From the NCBI GenBank assembly GCA_000381585.1, contig KB906736.1, positions 716,789-780,788 on the forward strand: a stretch of 64,000 nt of DNA, in the 5' to 3' direction. Shown piece after piece: positions 46,746 to 56,178 of this stretch. The position numbers and the translations under genes are program-made. Below the pieces are notes generated by a model, which did not search any database, was not told the DNA's origin, and saw nothing but the letters and a program-made list of their open reading frames with translations. Numbering within the stretch: position 1 is the stretch's first letter; every line of letters starts with the position of its first letter. The DNA is from Acidobacteriaceae bacterium KBS 83 (GTDB lineage Bacteria; Acidobacteriota; Terriglobia; Terriglobales; Acidobacteriaceae).

Positions 46746-47539
46746 CAATTTGACACCTCTTTCGCTAGCGCCGCACGCAGAGTCGCTGATGCAGCATTAA
46801 GAGGCTCCAGAAACTTCGCCTCGTAGTTGCTCCGCCTGGCACCCTCGCGGTCTTCATCAACCGAAACAGGCAACAGAAAATCCATAAGGCAGGGCAGCTC
46901 CTTCAGGCTCTTCCATGGCCGGTTCTCCGGCAGCGCCTCAACTGAGTAATCAAGCGCTGGAGACTCCAGAGCCTGCGCCAGACGCGCCTCAAACATGCTC
47001 TGCGTTAGCGACGCCTTCTTGTACTCCACCTCAAACTCCTCAAGCAGTCCTCGCAGGTACCCGTCCATCAGCTCCACTTGCTGTATGACCGTCTGGATCG
47101 GCACAGTGCGCCTGTCCGTTCGCAGCGCCCGTTCCACACTCTTCAGAGCCACACTTGCGTCAATGAACCCAGTCATCTCGTCCCCATAAGACTTCGCTGA
47201 CTGTCGTGCCTTCAGGAGCGTCCGTCCGCGATCCAGCCGGTCATGAACTCCCTTTAGATCCGAAAGCACGTTGGCAATGAAATCAACCTGTGCGGCTCGC
47301 TGCGCGCGCCGCCGATCGAAGTTATCAATCAGCAGCTTCACCACGCCGCCAAAAATCGCACCGAAGAGCAGCGTTATGCCCGCCCCCGCAAAGAGCTTTG
47401 CGATGTCAAGGTAGTGCTTGTAGGTCAAAACCGTGCCCACGATGCTGACCACCAATCCAAACAAAAGGAACGTCACCATCAGGCCGATTTCAGATGTAGT
47501 AAAGCTCGTACGTTCCAGCCGCGAATCACCTTCCGGCAT
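46745..47539 (-). CDS. Membrane protein of unknown function
   Basis: 264 residues. Two N-terminal transmembrane helices (IGLMVTFLLFGLVVSIVGTVLTY; LFAGAGITLLFGAIFGGVVKLLI) are followed by a cytoplasmic helical domain of about 180 residues (RRAQRAAQVDFIANVLSDLKGVHDRLDRGR). No family recognised. It lies 34 bases downstream of the next membrane protein gene and may be in an operon with it. Confidence 0.6.
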   Translation of the reverse strand: MPEGDSRLERTSFTTSEIGLMVTFLLFGLVVSIVGTVLTYKHYLDIAKLFAGAGITLLFGAIFGGVVKLLIDNFDRRRAQRAAQVDFIANVLSDLKGVHDRLDRGRTLLKARQSAKSYGDEMTGFIDASVALKSVERALRTDRRTVPIQTVIQQVELMDGYLRGLLEEFEVEYKKASLTQSMFEARLAQALESPALDYSVEALPENRPWKSLKELPCLMDFLLPVSVDEDREGARRSNYEAKFLEPLNAASATLRAALAKEVSN

Positions 47540-47573
47540 AGCCGCACCTCCTTACAGTAAGCCTAGACTCGCG

Positions 47574-48407
47574 TCACATCGCGCCAGGTTGCCCTGTGTG
47601 CGAATCGGAGGCCGGGCAATGATCCAGAAACCCGGCGGCGCGGCGGACGATTAGAACAAGGCGCTGCGGATCGAGTTGCAACAGTTGGTTGTGCAAGCTG
47701 GGGGACTGGCGAGCGCATAAAGATTCACGCTGGGGCATGATGCACAAGGAGAGCTTGTCATGGGGTCTCGTCCCCGGGCATAGTGCGCAAGTCCGAAACA
47801 TCGCTTCAACTACTCGCCTGATCGGGCGGGATCGAGCACATCGCGCTGCGGTCGCGCACCCCAATCCTTGAGAAGCTCTGCGAAGATCGCTCAGCGTTTG
47901 ATTGCTGCACATGGCCTCGTACGCGAAGAATAGGCATGCGAGCAATGCAGCAACTGCCATTAGAGCACGCCAACGCCAAAGTGTCTCAAGGTATAGTGCA
48001 CCACCCGCAAAGAAGACAGACGCGACGGCCATGCCAAGTTCGAACTTCAGCCGCAACACAAGAGTCTTTAAGTAGCGATGGCCCACTGGCTCTTCGTCGA
48101 ATGCGATGCGCAGATACTCGTACCATTGTTGTTTGTGCTGTTTGTAGCCGTCTCTCGTTTCCAGATTGTCGTCAAAGTACTCTTCTAATCGAGCACCTAA
48201 ATCTTCAGTGATCAATCCGGCGGTCAAGACGACGAGAATGGTCACCGTAGTCGCGAGGGCGGGATGCACCTCTGCCATCTGTTGAATGGCTGGGTGTCTC
48301 TGCCATATCCCGATGGATAGGGTGAACAAGGTAAAGAAGCCGGGAACGACCAGAGTCGCGATCGGGTGGAAGACTTCGGATTGGAATGCAGCGGTGATTT
48401 CTTTCAC
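47574..48407 (-). CDS. Membrane protein of unknown function, C-terminus probably replaced
   Basis: 277 residues. Transmembrane stretches near 18-35, 50-68 and 125-165 are separated by a charged loop (EDLGARLEEYFDDNLETRDGYKQHKQQWYEYLRIAF). After residue 180 the sequence becomes Cys/Arg/Pro-rich and unlike the first part, and its last codons lie inside the GCCCTGTGTGCG repeat. The original end was probably lost by recombination there. Confidence 0.5.
   Translation of the reverse strand: MKEITAAFQSEVFHPIATLVVPGFFTLFTLSIGIWQRHPAIQQMAEVHPALATTVTILVVLTAGLITEDLGARLEEYFDDNLETRDGYKQHKQQWYEYLRIAFDEEPVGHRYLKTLVLRLKFELGMAVASVFFAGGALYLETLWRWRALMAVAALLACLFFAYEAMCSNQTLSDLRRASQGLGCATAARCARSRPIRRVVEAMFRTCALCPGTRPHDKLSLCIMPQRESLCARQSPSLHNQLLQLDPQRLVLIVRRAAGFLDHCPASDSHTGQPGAM
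47579..47604 (+). repeat. 26-bp repeat, copy 1
   Basis: Core ending GCCCTGTGTGCG, preceded by a near-identical CGCGCCA motif; the same orientation recurs at 55415 and 56675. Confidence 0.6.
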
Positions 48408-48661
48408 GGCGTGTCTGGCCCTTTAGCCCTTGGTGTCGTCGGAACGTTCTCCGGCAGGCTAAGCCTGCTCCGGCATTGTGACACATAGCACCTTTGGACA
48501 CAGCCAAGTGTCACGCCACCCCGGCGCTACTCCCGCCAGCGTGATGGGCGACACGTTGACCATCACCGAGACGAACAATTCTCGGCGTCGAGCGCCTTCG
48601 ACTGTATCGGCCTTACCTGTAGGCAGTTCGGCATGGCGGCGACGGCAGTCTGACTCGCGAA

Positions 48662-49291
48662 TCAGCGCGCCAGTAGACGCCCAGCAATCTCCTCACGGCT
48701 GTCGCCGCGCTCAAACGCATAGACGATATTTGTGAGAGTCCAAACGCATCTTTGCACGAGGATGTCGATCAACGCTCTATCGAATCCGTTAGGCGCTTCA
48801 TGTGCCATCTGCAAAGCCTGTACAGAGGCGTGAGCAGTGTGGTGCATGATGTTCCAGAATCTCTTATCGGGCACCGCGCCCCCTTCAACGACGTGTGTAG
48901 CCAGTATCGATCTTCCATCGAGAAGGCGATCATTCACGAGCTTATGAATGTAATAGAAATCGTTCGGGCGCTCTTCCGAGAGGAAATGCGGTATCTCTTC
49001 CGGCTTCGCAGCGAGGAGGTAGAAGAGCATTCGATAGAACAGTTCTATTATTTGGCGCATGCGAGTAAGGACAGCGAAGGAACGATTGTTCTTCAGGTCG
49101 TCCTCCGTCGAGTTGCGTCGCTGGGTCATTCCGTCCAATGCTTTACGAGCTATGGCTGCTGGGGAATAGTTCATCAAGCCTTGAATTACGGAATCGTCTG
49201 TGTGGAGCTTATCGGTCTTACAACCCTTCCATGCGCAGAACTGATTGGGCTGTGACACCTTCTTGGAGCAGTGGGCCGTCATGCGAGGCAT
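48662..49291 (-). CDS. Hypothetical protein
   Basis: 209 residues, mostly helical. A Cys/His-containing N-terminus (TAHCSKKVSQPNQFCAWKGCKTDKLH) is followed by helices with MRQIIELFYRMLFYLLAAKPEEIPHFL and NIMHHTAHASVQALQMAHEA. No signal peptide. A two-codon alternative start exists at Met4. No family recognised. It is monocistronic as far as can be seen. Confidence 0.5.
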   Translation of the reverse strand: MPRMTAHCSKKVSQPNQFCAWKGCKTDKLHTDDSVIQGLMNYSPAAIARKALDGMTQRRNSTEDDLKNNRSFAVLTRMRQIIELFYRMLFYLLAAKPEEIPHFLSEERPNDFYYIHKLVNDRLLDGRSILATHVVEGGAVPDKRFWNIMHHTAHASVQALQMAHEAPNGFDRALIDILVQRCVWTLTNIVYAFERGDSREEIAGRLLAR

Positions 49292-49652
49292 TTTAGCCGG
49301 GCGGCTACGCGGTGCCCCAATGGTGCTAGTGCGCTCGCGTAGCTAGCGTGCGACGCTGGTGGAGTGATGACCTTGATCCGGGCATCACTGAAGGCCCTGC
49401 AGGTCGAAGACCAACCGTCTGCCATTTGATGAACTATGAAAAATCCGAAGAAGAGGAAGAAGAGATGATGCGTAATCCTACTGGCTTCTGCAGCAGTCAT
49501 CGCCCTGCTTCTGTATCACTTTCGCGGCGCAATTGATGTGGACTCCTGTCTAGACCGAGGGGGACGATATGACTACTCAACGCGCTCTTGTGACCTGAAT
49601 TCAAAATGAAGCAATCCCATCGTGTCACTGATGGAACCTCCTCCTCGACAAG

Positions 49653-49686
49653 GCCAACGTTAGCTAATCAGCGCGTTGGCTTTTTT
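49653..49686 (+). terminator. Rho-independent terminator
   Basis: Stem GCCAACG/CGTTGGC (49653-49659 and 49674-49680) with a 14-base loop, followed by TTTTTT. It lies downstream of copy C of the repeat family (minus strand), whose stop is at 49706, and may act for that gene from the other strand or for a lost plus-strand gene. Confidence 0.6.
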
Positions 49687-49705
49687 GTGCCCACGACCAG
49701 CGCCG

Positions 49706-50218
49706 TCACAAGCCCGAGTAGTCGATGTGCCGCAAGTTCCTGCGCCCCGGCTGTAGTGTGATCTGGACTGTGCCCTGACCCCATCGCCGGTGACTGCTGT
49801 CGAAGTCGGCCAACTGCTCGGGCGTAGCGCCGAGATAAGCGAGGAGTCGGCGTAGGGTCTCCGCGCTCTGGATACGTAACTGAGGCCCGAGCATGGTCCG
49901 GCAATCGACCGCCATGGCTTGCACGCCGAGGCCCTTGTTGTCCACGAAGTTCACGCATATGTCGCGGGGCTGGAGAAGCGCACGCGGCACTAAGCGCCGA
50001 CGGCTCTGCGGATTCCGCTCGTCGCAAGCCTCGCAGATGATCTGGTCGGCGAAGTAGCGGAACCGCTCGCCGGGTGTGAGCGCGCCGCATGACTGACAGT
50101 CGAGCACGGGTACGGTGTCGGCCCGCTCCCGCGCCTTCTGTTCGGCCTTCTCGCGTCTCGGATAGGACCCCATGCAGCGGAAGATAGACCGCGAACGGAG
50201 GTGGAAAAGCCACCGCAA
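49706..50218 (-). CDS. Repeat gene family, copy C (intact)
   Basis: 170 residues from a TTG. A basic N-terminus (RWLFHLRSRS, RREKAEQKARER) is followed by two Cys pairs (LDCQSCGALTPGERFRYFADQIICEAC), a middle segment (RDICVNFVDNKGLGVQAMAVDCRTMLG) and the shared C-terminal module SAETLRRLLAYLGATPEQLADFDSSHRRWGQGTVQITLQPG, ending HIDYSGL. The C-terminus matches copies A and B; the whole gene matches copy D nearly base for base. Function unknown; zinc-binding is likely. Confidence 0.6.
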   Translation of the reverse strand: MRWLFHLRSRSIFRCMGSYPRREKAEQKARERADTVPVLDCQSCGALTPGERFRYFADQIICEACDERNPQSRRRLVPRALLQPRDICVNFVDNKGLGVQAMAVDCRTMLGPQLRIQSAETLRRLLAYLGATPEQLADFDSSHRRWGQGTVQITLQPGRRNLRHIDYSGL

Positions 50219-50408
50219 CTCGTTGGGCTTGACAGGGGCGAAAGCGTCTATGGGTGGGCACGCTGCCTAGCCCGCACTCGGCATACTTCCGTATTGCCGG
50301 TGATTGGCCGCAAGGATAACGACTCACGGTCAGAACTGACATTGGATGTCATAGGTCGGAACTGGCGCATCGTCACAATGCCTTGCGAGCGCAGCCTTGC
50401 AAAGAGAT

Positions 50409-51155
50409 CTATGCAATGGCAGCAACGCGCCTTTTCTTCAACAGTTGAAAACCAGCCAGGATGGTCCAGATGGGCAGTGTGTCAACACCCATGAAGGAAG
50501 CGAAATAGAGAAGCTGATGCCAAAATGTATTGGCAACGGAGTTCACCTCCTTGATGCTCTCCATGGGCGGATGGGGTATATAAAGTTGGCTCGGATAGAC
50601 AAAACAGAGGCCAACGAAGCAAGTCCCAACAAGTGCGAGACCCAACCCCACAATCATTCCAAACCATCTTAGCCACCTTGGAAGTGATCGGGACAAACGC
50701 CAATTAACAACGATGAGCCATATTCCAAAAACTCCTTGCGGAATCATATAAATACCGTTTGACACAATCTTGTCACCGATGCCGAGCCATACAAGGAGAA
50801 CGACAAAGATAACGGTCCACTTACCCGTGGCGAATGCGGCCTTGCCAAGTTCTGGTGGACTCTGACGGGAAAGCGTTCGCAGCCCAAATACAGCCGGGAT
50901 CAGTAAAAGAAATTGGACTCCGACTGCAATGTCGAAAGTATCGAACAGCATCCAAATCCGGTCGGATGGAATCCACGACACACGTGTCAACAGAACGTCC
51001 AAAATCAGGCCGCAAGCAGTGATACCGATAATCCCGCTTGCGATTGCTGCCCATCCTGCTTTTTGATACGAAGGGGCCGCCGAAACTGTGCCAAGTTGAT
51101 CCATGGCCATGACCTTACGCTTTTCACGGTGTCTCATGCTTATTTTTTTTGGCAT
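50409..51155 (-). CDS. Six-to-seven-helix membrane protein (DUF4386-like)
   Basis: 248 residues with hydrophobic helices throughout (AAIASGIIGITACGLILDVLL, FLLLIPAVFGLRTL, WTVIFVVLLVWLGIGDKIV, MIVGLGLALVGTCFVGLCFVY). The pattern resembles DUF4386-type integral membrane proteins. Starts at Met7 or Met16 are also possible because none has a strong ribosome site. Function unknown. Confidence 0.55.
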   Translation of the reverse strand: MPKKISMRHREKRKVMAMDQLGTVSAAPSYQKAGWAAIASGIIGITACGLILDVLLTRVSWIPSDRIWMLFDTFDIAVGVQFLLLIPAVFGLRTLSRQSPPELGKAAFATGKWTVIFVVLLVWLGIGDKIVSNGIYMIPQGVFGIWLIVVNWRLSRSLPRWLRWFGMIVGLGLALVGTCFVGLCFVYPSQLYIPHPPMESIKEVNSVANTFWHQLLYFASFMGVDTLPIWTILAGFQLLKKRRVAAIA

Positions 51156-51352
51156 GCTCCAGCAGGAAAGTCAGCACCTGAAACGGCTGGCCGCCAAACT
51201 TCAGCTTCACTCCTGCCTTGCGTAATTCTCCCGCACGCAGATCAACCTCGAAGTTTCCAAATGTACGTGTCGGACCTGGCGCTCTGTCTCTGCAACGACC
51301 GGTTGTCCTCGCGGTCTCCAGTTATACCCCTAAGTGATCCGGGTTGCGACAC

Positions 51353-53500
51353 TCAGTGAAAGTGATCGACCAGCATGATGTCGCTGTTCACATCGCCAAG
51401 TTGTGAATAGAGCATCCATCGGCCATCGCGAGAGACTGACAGCCCGCTGCCGAAATCCTTGTCCACTTCAAAGATTGGACGTATCTGCTTGCTGGCGAAA
51501 TCGAAGTAGCGGACGGACCTGTGTGCGTCCGGGGAAACGAAATAAATGCCTCCTGCAGAGACGGTCCATAGGGCGGGGGGAGGAAATCCTTCCACCACAG
51601 ACTCCGTACCGGGCCGTATCGGCACAGCAACTCTCTTCAGCACCTCATGGCTTGCGAAATAGACTGTCCTCCCATCAAAAGACTCCTGTGGATCGCTACT
51701 ATCAATATCTTTCGAGAGTGGGATGGCGCCTCCGCCGGATGCCGGGCAACGATAAAGTCCCGCCCTGCCAACCTCCGAGGACCGAAAATAAATCCACTTT
51801 CCATCGCGGGACCAGCGGGGCTCGTAAATTCCCGAGATATTTGTGACCAGCTTCCAAGGTATCCCTTCGGTGGCGTCCGCCACATATATCTCCCAGCGGT
51901 CCAGCGGATGCGAGGCAAAAGCTATTTTTTTTCCATCCGGCGACCATTGCGGACTGCCGCTTATATCATGGGGGTTTGAAATCTGGACCGGATTGCTCCC
52001 ATCTTTATTGCTGATCCAGACTCCCGGTACGCCGGATCGTTCCGATTCGAACCCAATGCGCTTTCCGTCCGGCGAGTATTCGGCGCCTTGCTGTCCTCGC
52101 GTGGAAGGGATGAGTTCTACCGCGGGAGATTCCAGGTGAAGTAGGTCTCTACGCCAAATGTTGGGGTTAGCGGAAAAGGAGCTAAAGGCAACTTTGTCGC
52201 CTTTCGGTGAAACTGTCGGTCGCTCAACATTCCCAGCGAGAGCAAACTGCCGTAGGGAACCATTTGCGACGGTGACTGCGCCGAGAAACCCAACGCCGAG
52301 AGAGTAAATAAGTGCCGTGTCGTCAGCCGACCATGTCAACCCAGCCGGATAGTCAGAAAAATATGTACGCGGCTTGGTAATTGGGAACACTTTGGCCTCG
52401 CCACTTGCAAGTGATAAGGAGCACAGGGCGAATTCGTCATGGGTTCGAATACACCAGTACGCAAGATAATCCCCGCGATGAGAGAACGCCGGCTGACCTT
52501 GACCAAGGCACTTCTCACTGTTTGGAATCCCCTTGCTTTCCATGGTTTCCGTGGAGAGGAGATAGATCCTGCCTTTGCCGTCTCCCTCGGGACTGTGGCC
52601 GGCGGCATGCTCCTCTTTCGGCAAAATATCGCTGAAGGCGATCCACTTGCCATCGGGCGACCAACTAATATCGGTGAATGGCTCCCAGGAAATTCGGCTG
52701 GAACGTAGCTTTCGTTCAAGGCCGCCAAGCACCGGGACAACGTAGATGCCCGTCTCAGCGCCGTCCATGCGATGGAACGCAATCTGGGTGCCGTCGGGCG
52801 ACCATGCAGGACTGATCAATTCAGAGGGATGCCGCGTCAGCCGCAAGAGAGTTTCGCTACCGATGGCCTTTACGTATAGATCAAAACCTTTGCCTCCAGG
52901 AACAGGATCACCGTTCCAGGCAAAAGCGATTCTGGAGCCGTCAGGTGAGAATGCCGGGGAAGTCTCCTCTCCTGGCAAGGCCGTGAACGGTAAGGCATTG
53001 AACGCCGTCTGCTCCTGCGGACGCTGCTGCCGATACGATCGATAGATAACCGGGGCTGCAAGAGCAACGACCGCGAGGACGAAAACGCCTGCCGCGATCC
53101 TTAGCCACGTTTGACGCGAGTGGGCGCCGTCATCCGGTTCGACGTTAACTACGGACTGTACCGGTGGTTCTAGCTCACCGATAAAGCGATACCCTCGTCG
53201 CGGCAGGGTTTCGATGAAATGCGGACTCTCCGCAGAGTCGCCCAGAGCCGCGCGTATCTGGTTGATCGAGAAATTGATGCCCCGTTCGAAGTCGACGAAG
53301 GTGTCGTTGCCCCAGATGTGCTGATGGATTTCTTCGCGGGAGACGATCTGGCCAGCGCGTTGCACAAGTAGGGCAAGAATCGCGAATTGCTGCGGCTGAA
53401 GTTTTACCGCGATGCGGCCGTTCCGCAATTCGCGGTTGACGGGATCAAACTCGAACGGGCCGAAGCGAATTACGCCTGACTGGGTACCCGGCGAGGCCAT
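51353..53500 (-). CDS. Winged-helix transmembrane regulator with PD40 (TolB-like) propeller
   Basis: 715 residues. Residues about 8-105 are an OmpR/CadC-type winged helix (IRFGPFEFDPVNRELRNGRIAVKLQPQQFAILALLVQRAGQIVSREEI, then FVDFERGINFSINQIRAAL). A transmembrane helix lies near 133-152. The periplasmic part is a propeller with at least six PD40 units (FSPDGSRIAFAW, WSPDGTQIAFH, WSPDGKWIAFS, YSPDGKRIGFE, WSPDGKKIAFA, WSRDGKWIYFR). This architecture is abundant in Acidobacteriota as membrane-bound regulators. It probably senses an extracytoplasmic ligand; the target is unknown. Confidence 0.9.
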   Translation of the reverse strand: MASPGTQSGVIRFGPFEFDPVNRELRNGRIAVKLQPQQFAILALLVQRAGQIVSREEIHQHIWGNDTFVDFERGINFSINQIRAALGDSAESPHFIETLPRRGYRFIGELEPPVQSVVNVEPDDGAHSRQTWLRIAAGVFVLAVVALAAPVIYRSYRQQRPQEQTAFNALPFTALPGEETSPAFSPDGSRIAFAWNGDPVPGGKGFDLYVKAIGSETLLRLTRHPSELISPAWSPDGTQIAFHRMDGAETGIYVVPVLGGLERKLRSSRISWEPFTDISWSPDGKWIAFSDILPKEEHAAGHSPEGDGKGRIYLLSTETMESKGIPNSEKCLGQGQPAFSHRGDYLAYWCIRTHDEFALCSLSLASGEAKVFPITKPRTYFSDYPAGLTWSADDTALIYSLGVGFLGAVTVANGSLRQFALAGNVERPTVSPKGDKVAFSSFSANPNIWRRDLLHLESPAVELIPSTRGQQGAEYSPDGKRIGFESERSGVPGVWISNKDGSNPVQISNPHDISGSPQWSPDGKKIAFASHPLDRWEIYVADATEGIPWKLVTNISGIYEPRWSRDGKWIYFRSSEVGRAGLYRCPASGGGAIPLSKDIDSSDPQESFDGRTVYFASHEVLKRVAVPIRPGTESVVEGFPPPALWTVSAGGIYFVSPDAHRSVRYFDFASKQIRPIFEVDKDFGSGLSVSRDGRWMLYSQLGDVNSDIMLVDHFH

Positions 53501-53684
53501 ACGAATACCGCCTTGCAGCCATGTGGCAGCATGTTACGCCATTCCTGTTCATTCCAAATAGATGTTTTCGCGACGCCAACATTCTCCTAAGACAAAACTA
53601 AGGGCCCGGTCATTGTCGCTCCAAGCCGGAGGAGTCTACGTTTTCCGCACTCGATCACGGAGTCGAGGGAAATCGGAGGCTTCT

Positions 53685-54662
53685 ATGCCGTTATCAAATG
53701 CCACCAAGCTGCTATCGATGGTTCTCCTTGCGTTCTTTAAAGTCGGCCTGGTGTCGGCAGTGACTCCGAATTCACGCCTTCTCTCGCTTGTTCCTCCGTC
53801 GGCGCAGGTTGTTGCCGGAATGAGCACTTCATCGAGCGGCAACCAACCGGGTAGCTTTCTGCTGATTACACACAACAATTCTGTCGATCTTGATGATTTC
53901 ATCGCCCTGACCGGAGGTGACCCTGCTCGCGTGATCCAACAGGTAATCATGGTCTCGGGCGACGGTAGTCATAGGACGCTCACCGAACATAGTCTGCTGG
54001 CAAGCGGACATTTCGATCCGACGTTCACCCGTAGACCCACAGCCGGCACGAGCGCCAGCCGCTATCGCGACACCCCGGTCCTTGTAGTTCAACCGTTCGC
54101 CCGGGAGCGAGCTGATTTCAACGATGTGCGCTGGCTCGCAATGATTGACTCGGACGTAATGCTGTTTGGAACCATCGCTATGGTCAAGCAGGAACTCGAC
54201 CGCTACCTGAGCCGAAGCGTTGCGGATCCTTTTCTTGTGCAGAAGCTGGCGCAGCTACGCCGTGACGATGACACCTGGTGTGTTCTTGCCCGACCTGTCT
54301 ACAGCGAAACAATGCGGTCTGTGCTGGAACTTCTGGACGCGAAACTCGCTGATTCTATTCAGGACGGGGACACGTTCGAGTTTGGAATCCACTACGGCCG
54401 ACGGGTGGAGTTCGAGTATGAATTCCATACGCCCACGAGGGCGAGTGCCGAAGCCGTCTCGCGCTCTCTCGTGCAGTCTTTGTCTGGCACGGATGTAACG
54501 GAATCTTCCCGCTTTCCCGCCTCGACGACAAGCGGAACTGACGGCGTTGTCCATGGAGCCGTGAAGGTTTCCAAAGGGCGGTATGACGCTTGGCTTGCAG
54601 AGGTTCTTGCGCGTACGAACCATCGAGTGGCCGCAGCGCTTCGCGATCCGACGACCCATTGA
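53685..54662 (+). CDS. Exported protein of unknown function
   Basis: The start at 53685 has GGAGG 5 bases upstream and begins a signal peptide (LLSMVLLAFFKVGLVSA). The mature 300 residues resemble an unnamed acidobacterial type: LVPPSAQVVAGM near the start, DFNDVRWLAMIDSDVMLFGTIAMVKQELDRYL in the middle, and FGIHYGRRVEFEYEFHTPTRASAEAVSRSL. Such proteins may be assembly or stress-related; no function can be named. It is divergent from the winged-helix regulator at 53500, 185 bases away, so that regulator could control it. Confidence 0.6.
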   Translation: MPLSNATKLLSMVLLAFFKVGLVSAVTPNSRLLSLVPPSAQVVAGMSTSSSGNQPGSFLLITHNNSVDLDDFIALTGGDPARVIQQVIMVSGDGSHRTLTEHSLLASGHFDPTFTRRPTAGTSASRYRDTPVLVVQPFARERADFNDVRWLAMIDSDVMLFGTIAMVKQELDRYLSRSVADPFLVQKLAQLRRDDDTWCVLARPVYSETMRSVLELLDAKLADSIQDGDTFEFGIHYGRRVEFEYEFHTPTRASAEAVSRSLVQSLSGTDVTESSRFPASTTSGTDGVVHGAVKVSKGRYDAWLAEVLARTNHRVAAALRDPTTH

Positions 54663-54784
54663 AGCTGAACCATTCTTTGGATCTTTCGCCGGTGTGGTTG
54701 TGGTGCAGCTTATGAGCTGTTCCTAATCAAGACTTTTCCGGTATGCCTGAGGAGTCGTCGTAATAGACTCACACCGGCATAAAC

Positions 54785-55207
54785 ATGAGGATTCTTCCTG
54801 TATCATCGGCCAGCATCAACTATCGAATAGGTGAGCCTTCCCTACGCCGTACAACCAGGAGCTGGGGACTGGCTAAAAACGGACAGACCGCACGTTTCGT
54901 CGAGCCGATGGAGTGCTTGCCTGTGGACTGGATCCCAGAGGGCGATCTGTGGACCTATGAGCTGAAGCTGGACGGATACCGCGCGATCGCGGTGAAAAGC
55001 GGCGGGAAGGTGACGGTCTACTCACGCCGCGGTACTGACCTGACGCAACGATTCAGATATGTAGCGGATGCCTTGGCGAGCCTGCCTGATGAGACAGTGA
55101 TCGACGGCGAAGTCGTGGCTCTTGACGAGCGGGGAAAGCCTACGAGCGCGATCACCAGCGCCGCGACGAAACCGGCGGGTCAGACTGCCTCAGGAGTTCC
55201 TTATTGA
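54785..55207 (+). pseudogene. ligD: N-terminal fragment of an ATP-dependent DNA ligase (LigD-type)
   Basis: 140 residues. FVEPMECLPVDWIPEGDLWTYELKLDGYRAIAVKSGGKVTVYSRRGTDLT contains the adenylation KxDG site with Lys61, and VIDGEVVALDERGKP follows. The similarity ends near 55148, so most of the nucleotidyltransferase and the OB domain are gone. The product cannot ligate DNA. Confidence 0.85.
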
Positions 55208-55364
55208 GGACCTCGAGGATTTTCGGATGCACTTCAATCACGGCGCCATCGCTGAGATGAACACGGGCCGTCTCGCCTTTCCAAAGCGTGGTGCGGACAA
55301 TATGTTCGGAGTTGAGAAGGTGTGTGTTGTCGTTGTCGATGTCGGGAACCTGAATAAAAGCCAT
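55152..55364 (-). CDS. Small hypothetical protein
   Basis: The start at 55364 (MAFIQVPDIDNDN) is preferred to the longer 55424 start. 70 residues: a beta-rich small protein (NSEHIVRTTLWKGETARVHLSDGAVIEVHPKILEVLNKELL). The last 10-15 codons run antisense to the ligD fragment and may be replaced sequence. Not recognised. Confidence 0.4.
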   Translation of the reverse strand: MAFIQVPDIDNDNTHLLNSEHIVRTTLWKGETARVHLSDGAVIEVHPKILEVLNKELLRQSDPPVSSRRW

Positions 55365-55414
55365 GACGCGATGGTAAGGCGCTCGCCGCTTGTGCAAAAG
55401 TCCCGAAGGCACAC

Positions 55415-55440
55415 CACGCGCCACGTCGCCCTGTGTGCGC
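55415..55440 (+). repeat. 26-bp repeat, copy 2
   Basis: Same core as at 47579 and 56675. It lies between the small ORF at 55364 and the 3' end of the copy D gene. Confidence 0.6.
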
Positions 55441-55479
55441 TCAGATGGCCCGCCACGAGCGAGGCCGCCGCGGCACAGT

Positions 55480-56116
55480 TCAAAGCCGCTGATAGTCGAT
55501 CTTGAGCAGGTTCTTGCGACCCGGCTGGAGTGTGATCTGGACTGTGCCCTGACCCCATCGCCGGTGGCTGCTGTCGAAGTCGGCCAACTGCTCGGGCGTA
55601 GCGCCGAGATAAGCGAGCAGTCGGCGTAGGGTCTCCGCGCTCTGGATACGTAACTGAGGCCCGAGCATGGTCCGGCAATCGAGCGCCATGGCCTGCACGC
55701 CGAGGCCCTTGTTGTCCACGAAGTTCACGCATATGTCGCGGGGCTGGAGAAGCGCACGCGGCACCAAGCGCCGACGGCTCTGCGGATTCCGCTCCTCGCA
55801 AAGCCTCGCAGATGATCTGGTCGGCGAAGTAGCGGAACCGCTCGCCGGGTGTGAGCGCGCCGCAGGACTGACAGTCAAGTACGAGTACGGTGTCGGCACG
55901 CTCACGCGCCATCTGTTCGGCCTGCGCTCGGCCTGCTCCTTCGACTCTGAGCGGGGCACATCCTCCTGCATGCGCCCCGCTCAGGTTTAGGGTTCCTCCC
56001 TCTGGTCTGAGGAACCGGGCACGGATGTCGGGGTCTGGGGGATGGTCAGTGTTTTCCAAATACGGCCCTATGCCGCCGATGATAGACCGCGACTCATAGT
56101 GGAAAAACCACCGCAA
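55480..56116 (-). pseudogene. Repeat gene family, copy D (frameshifted, with insertion)
   Basis: It is nearly identical to copy C from 55510 to 55915. One extra A near 55801 shifts the frame after QIICEA, so the intact C-terminal module SAETLRRLLAYLGATPEQ can only be read in another frame. Relative to copy C about 120 bases are inserted between the basic N-terminus and ARERADTV, keeping the frame; they contain the two hairpins at 55949-56016. Confidence 0.7.
55949..56016. repeat. Two adjacent perfect hairpins inside copy D
   Basis: GAGCGGGGC (55949-55957) pairs with GCCCCGCTC (55974-55982), and GGTTCCTC (55991-55998) with GAGGAACC (56009-56016). Both lie in the segment absent from copy C. 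Confidence 0.6.
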
Positions 56117-56178
56117 CGTGTAGGGCCTGACAGGGGCGAAGGCGCCGATAAGTGGGCACGCCGCCTAGCGCGCGAACG

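Noticed and set aside
55238-56116. 292-residue ORF covering copy D
   Set aside because: Only its N-terminal part is the real frame; after the frameshift near 55801 it reads the wrong frame of the conserved C-terminus.
46596-56116. The repeat-family copies as an insertion sequence
   Set aside because: No transposase, inverted ends or target duplications were seen around copies C, D or E.
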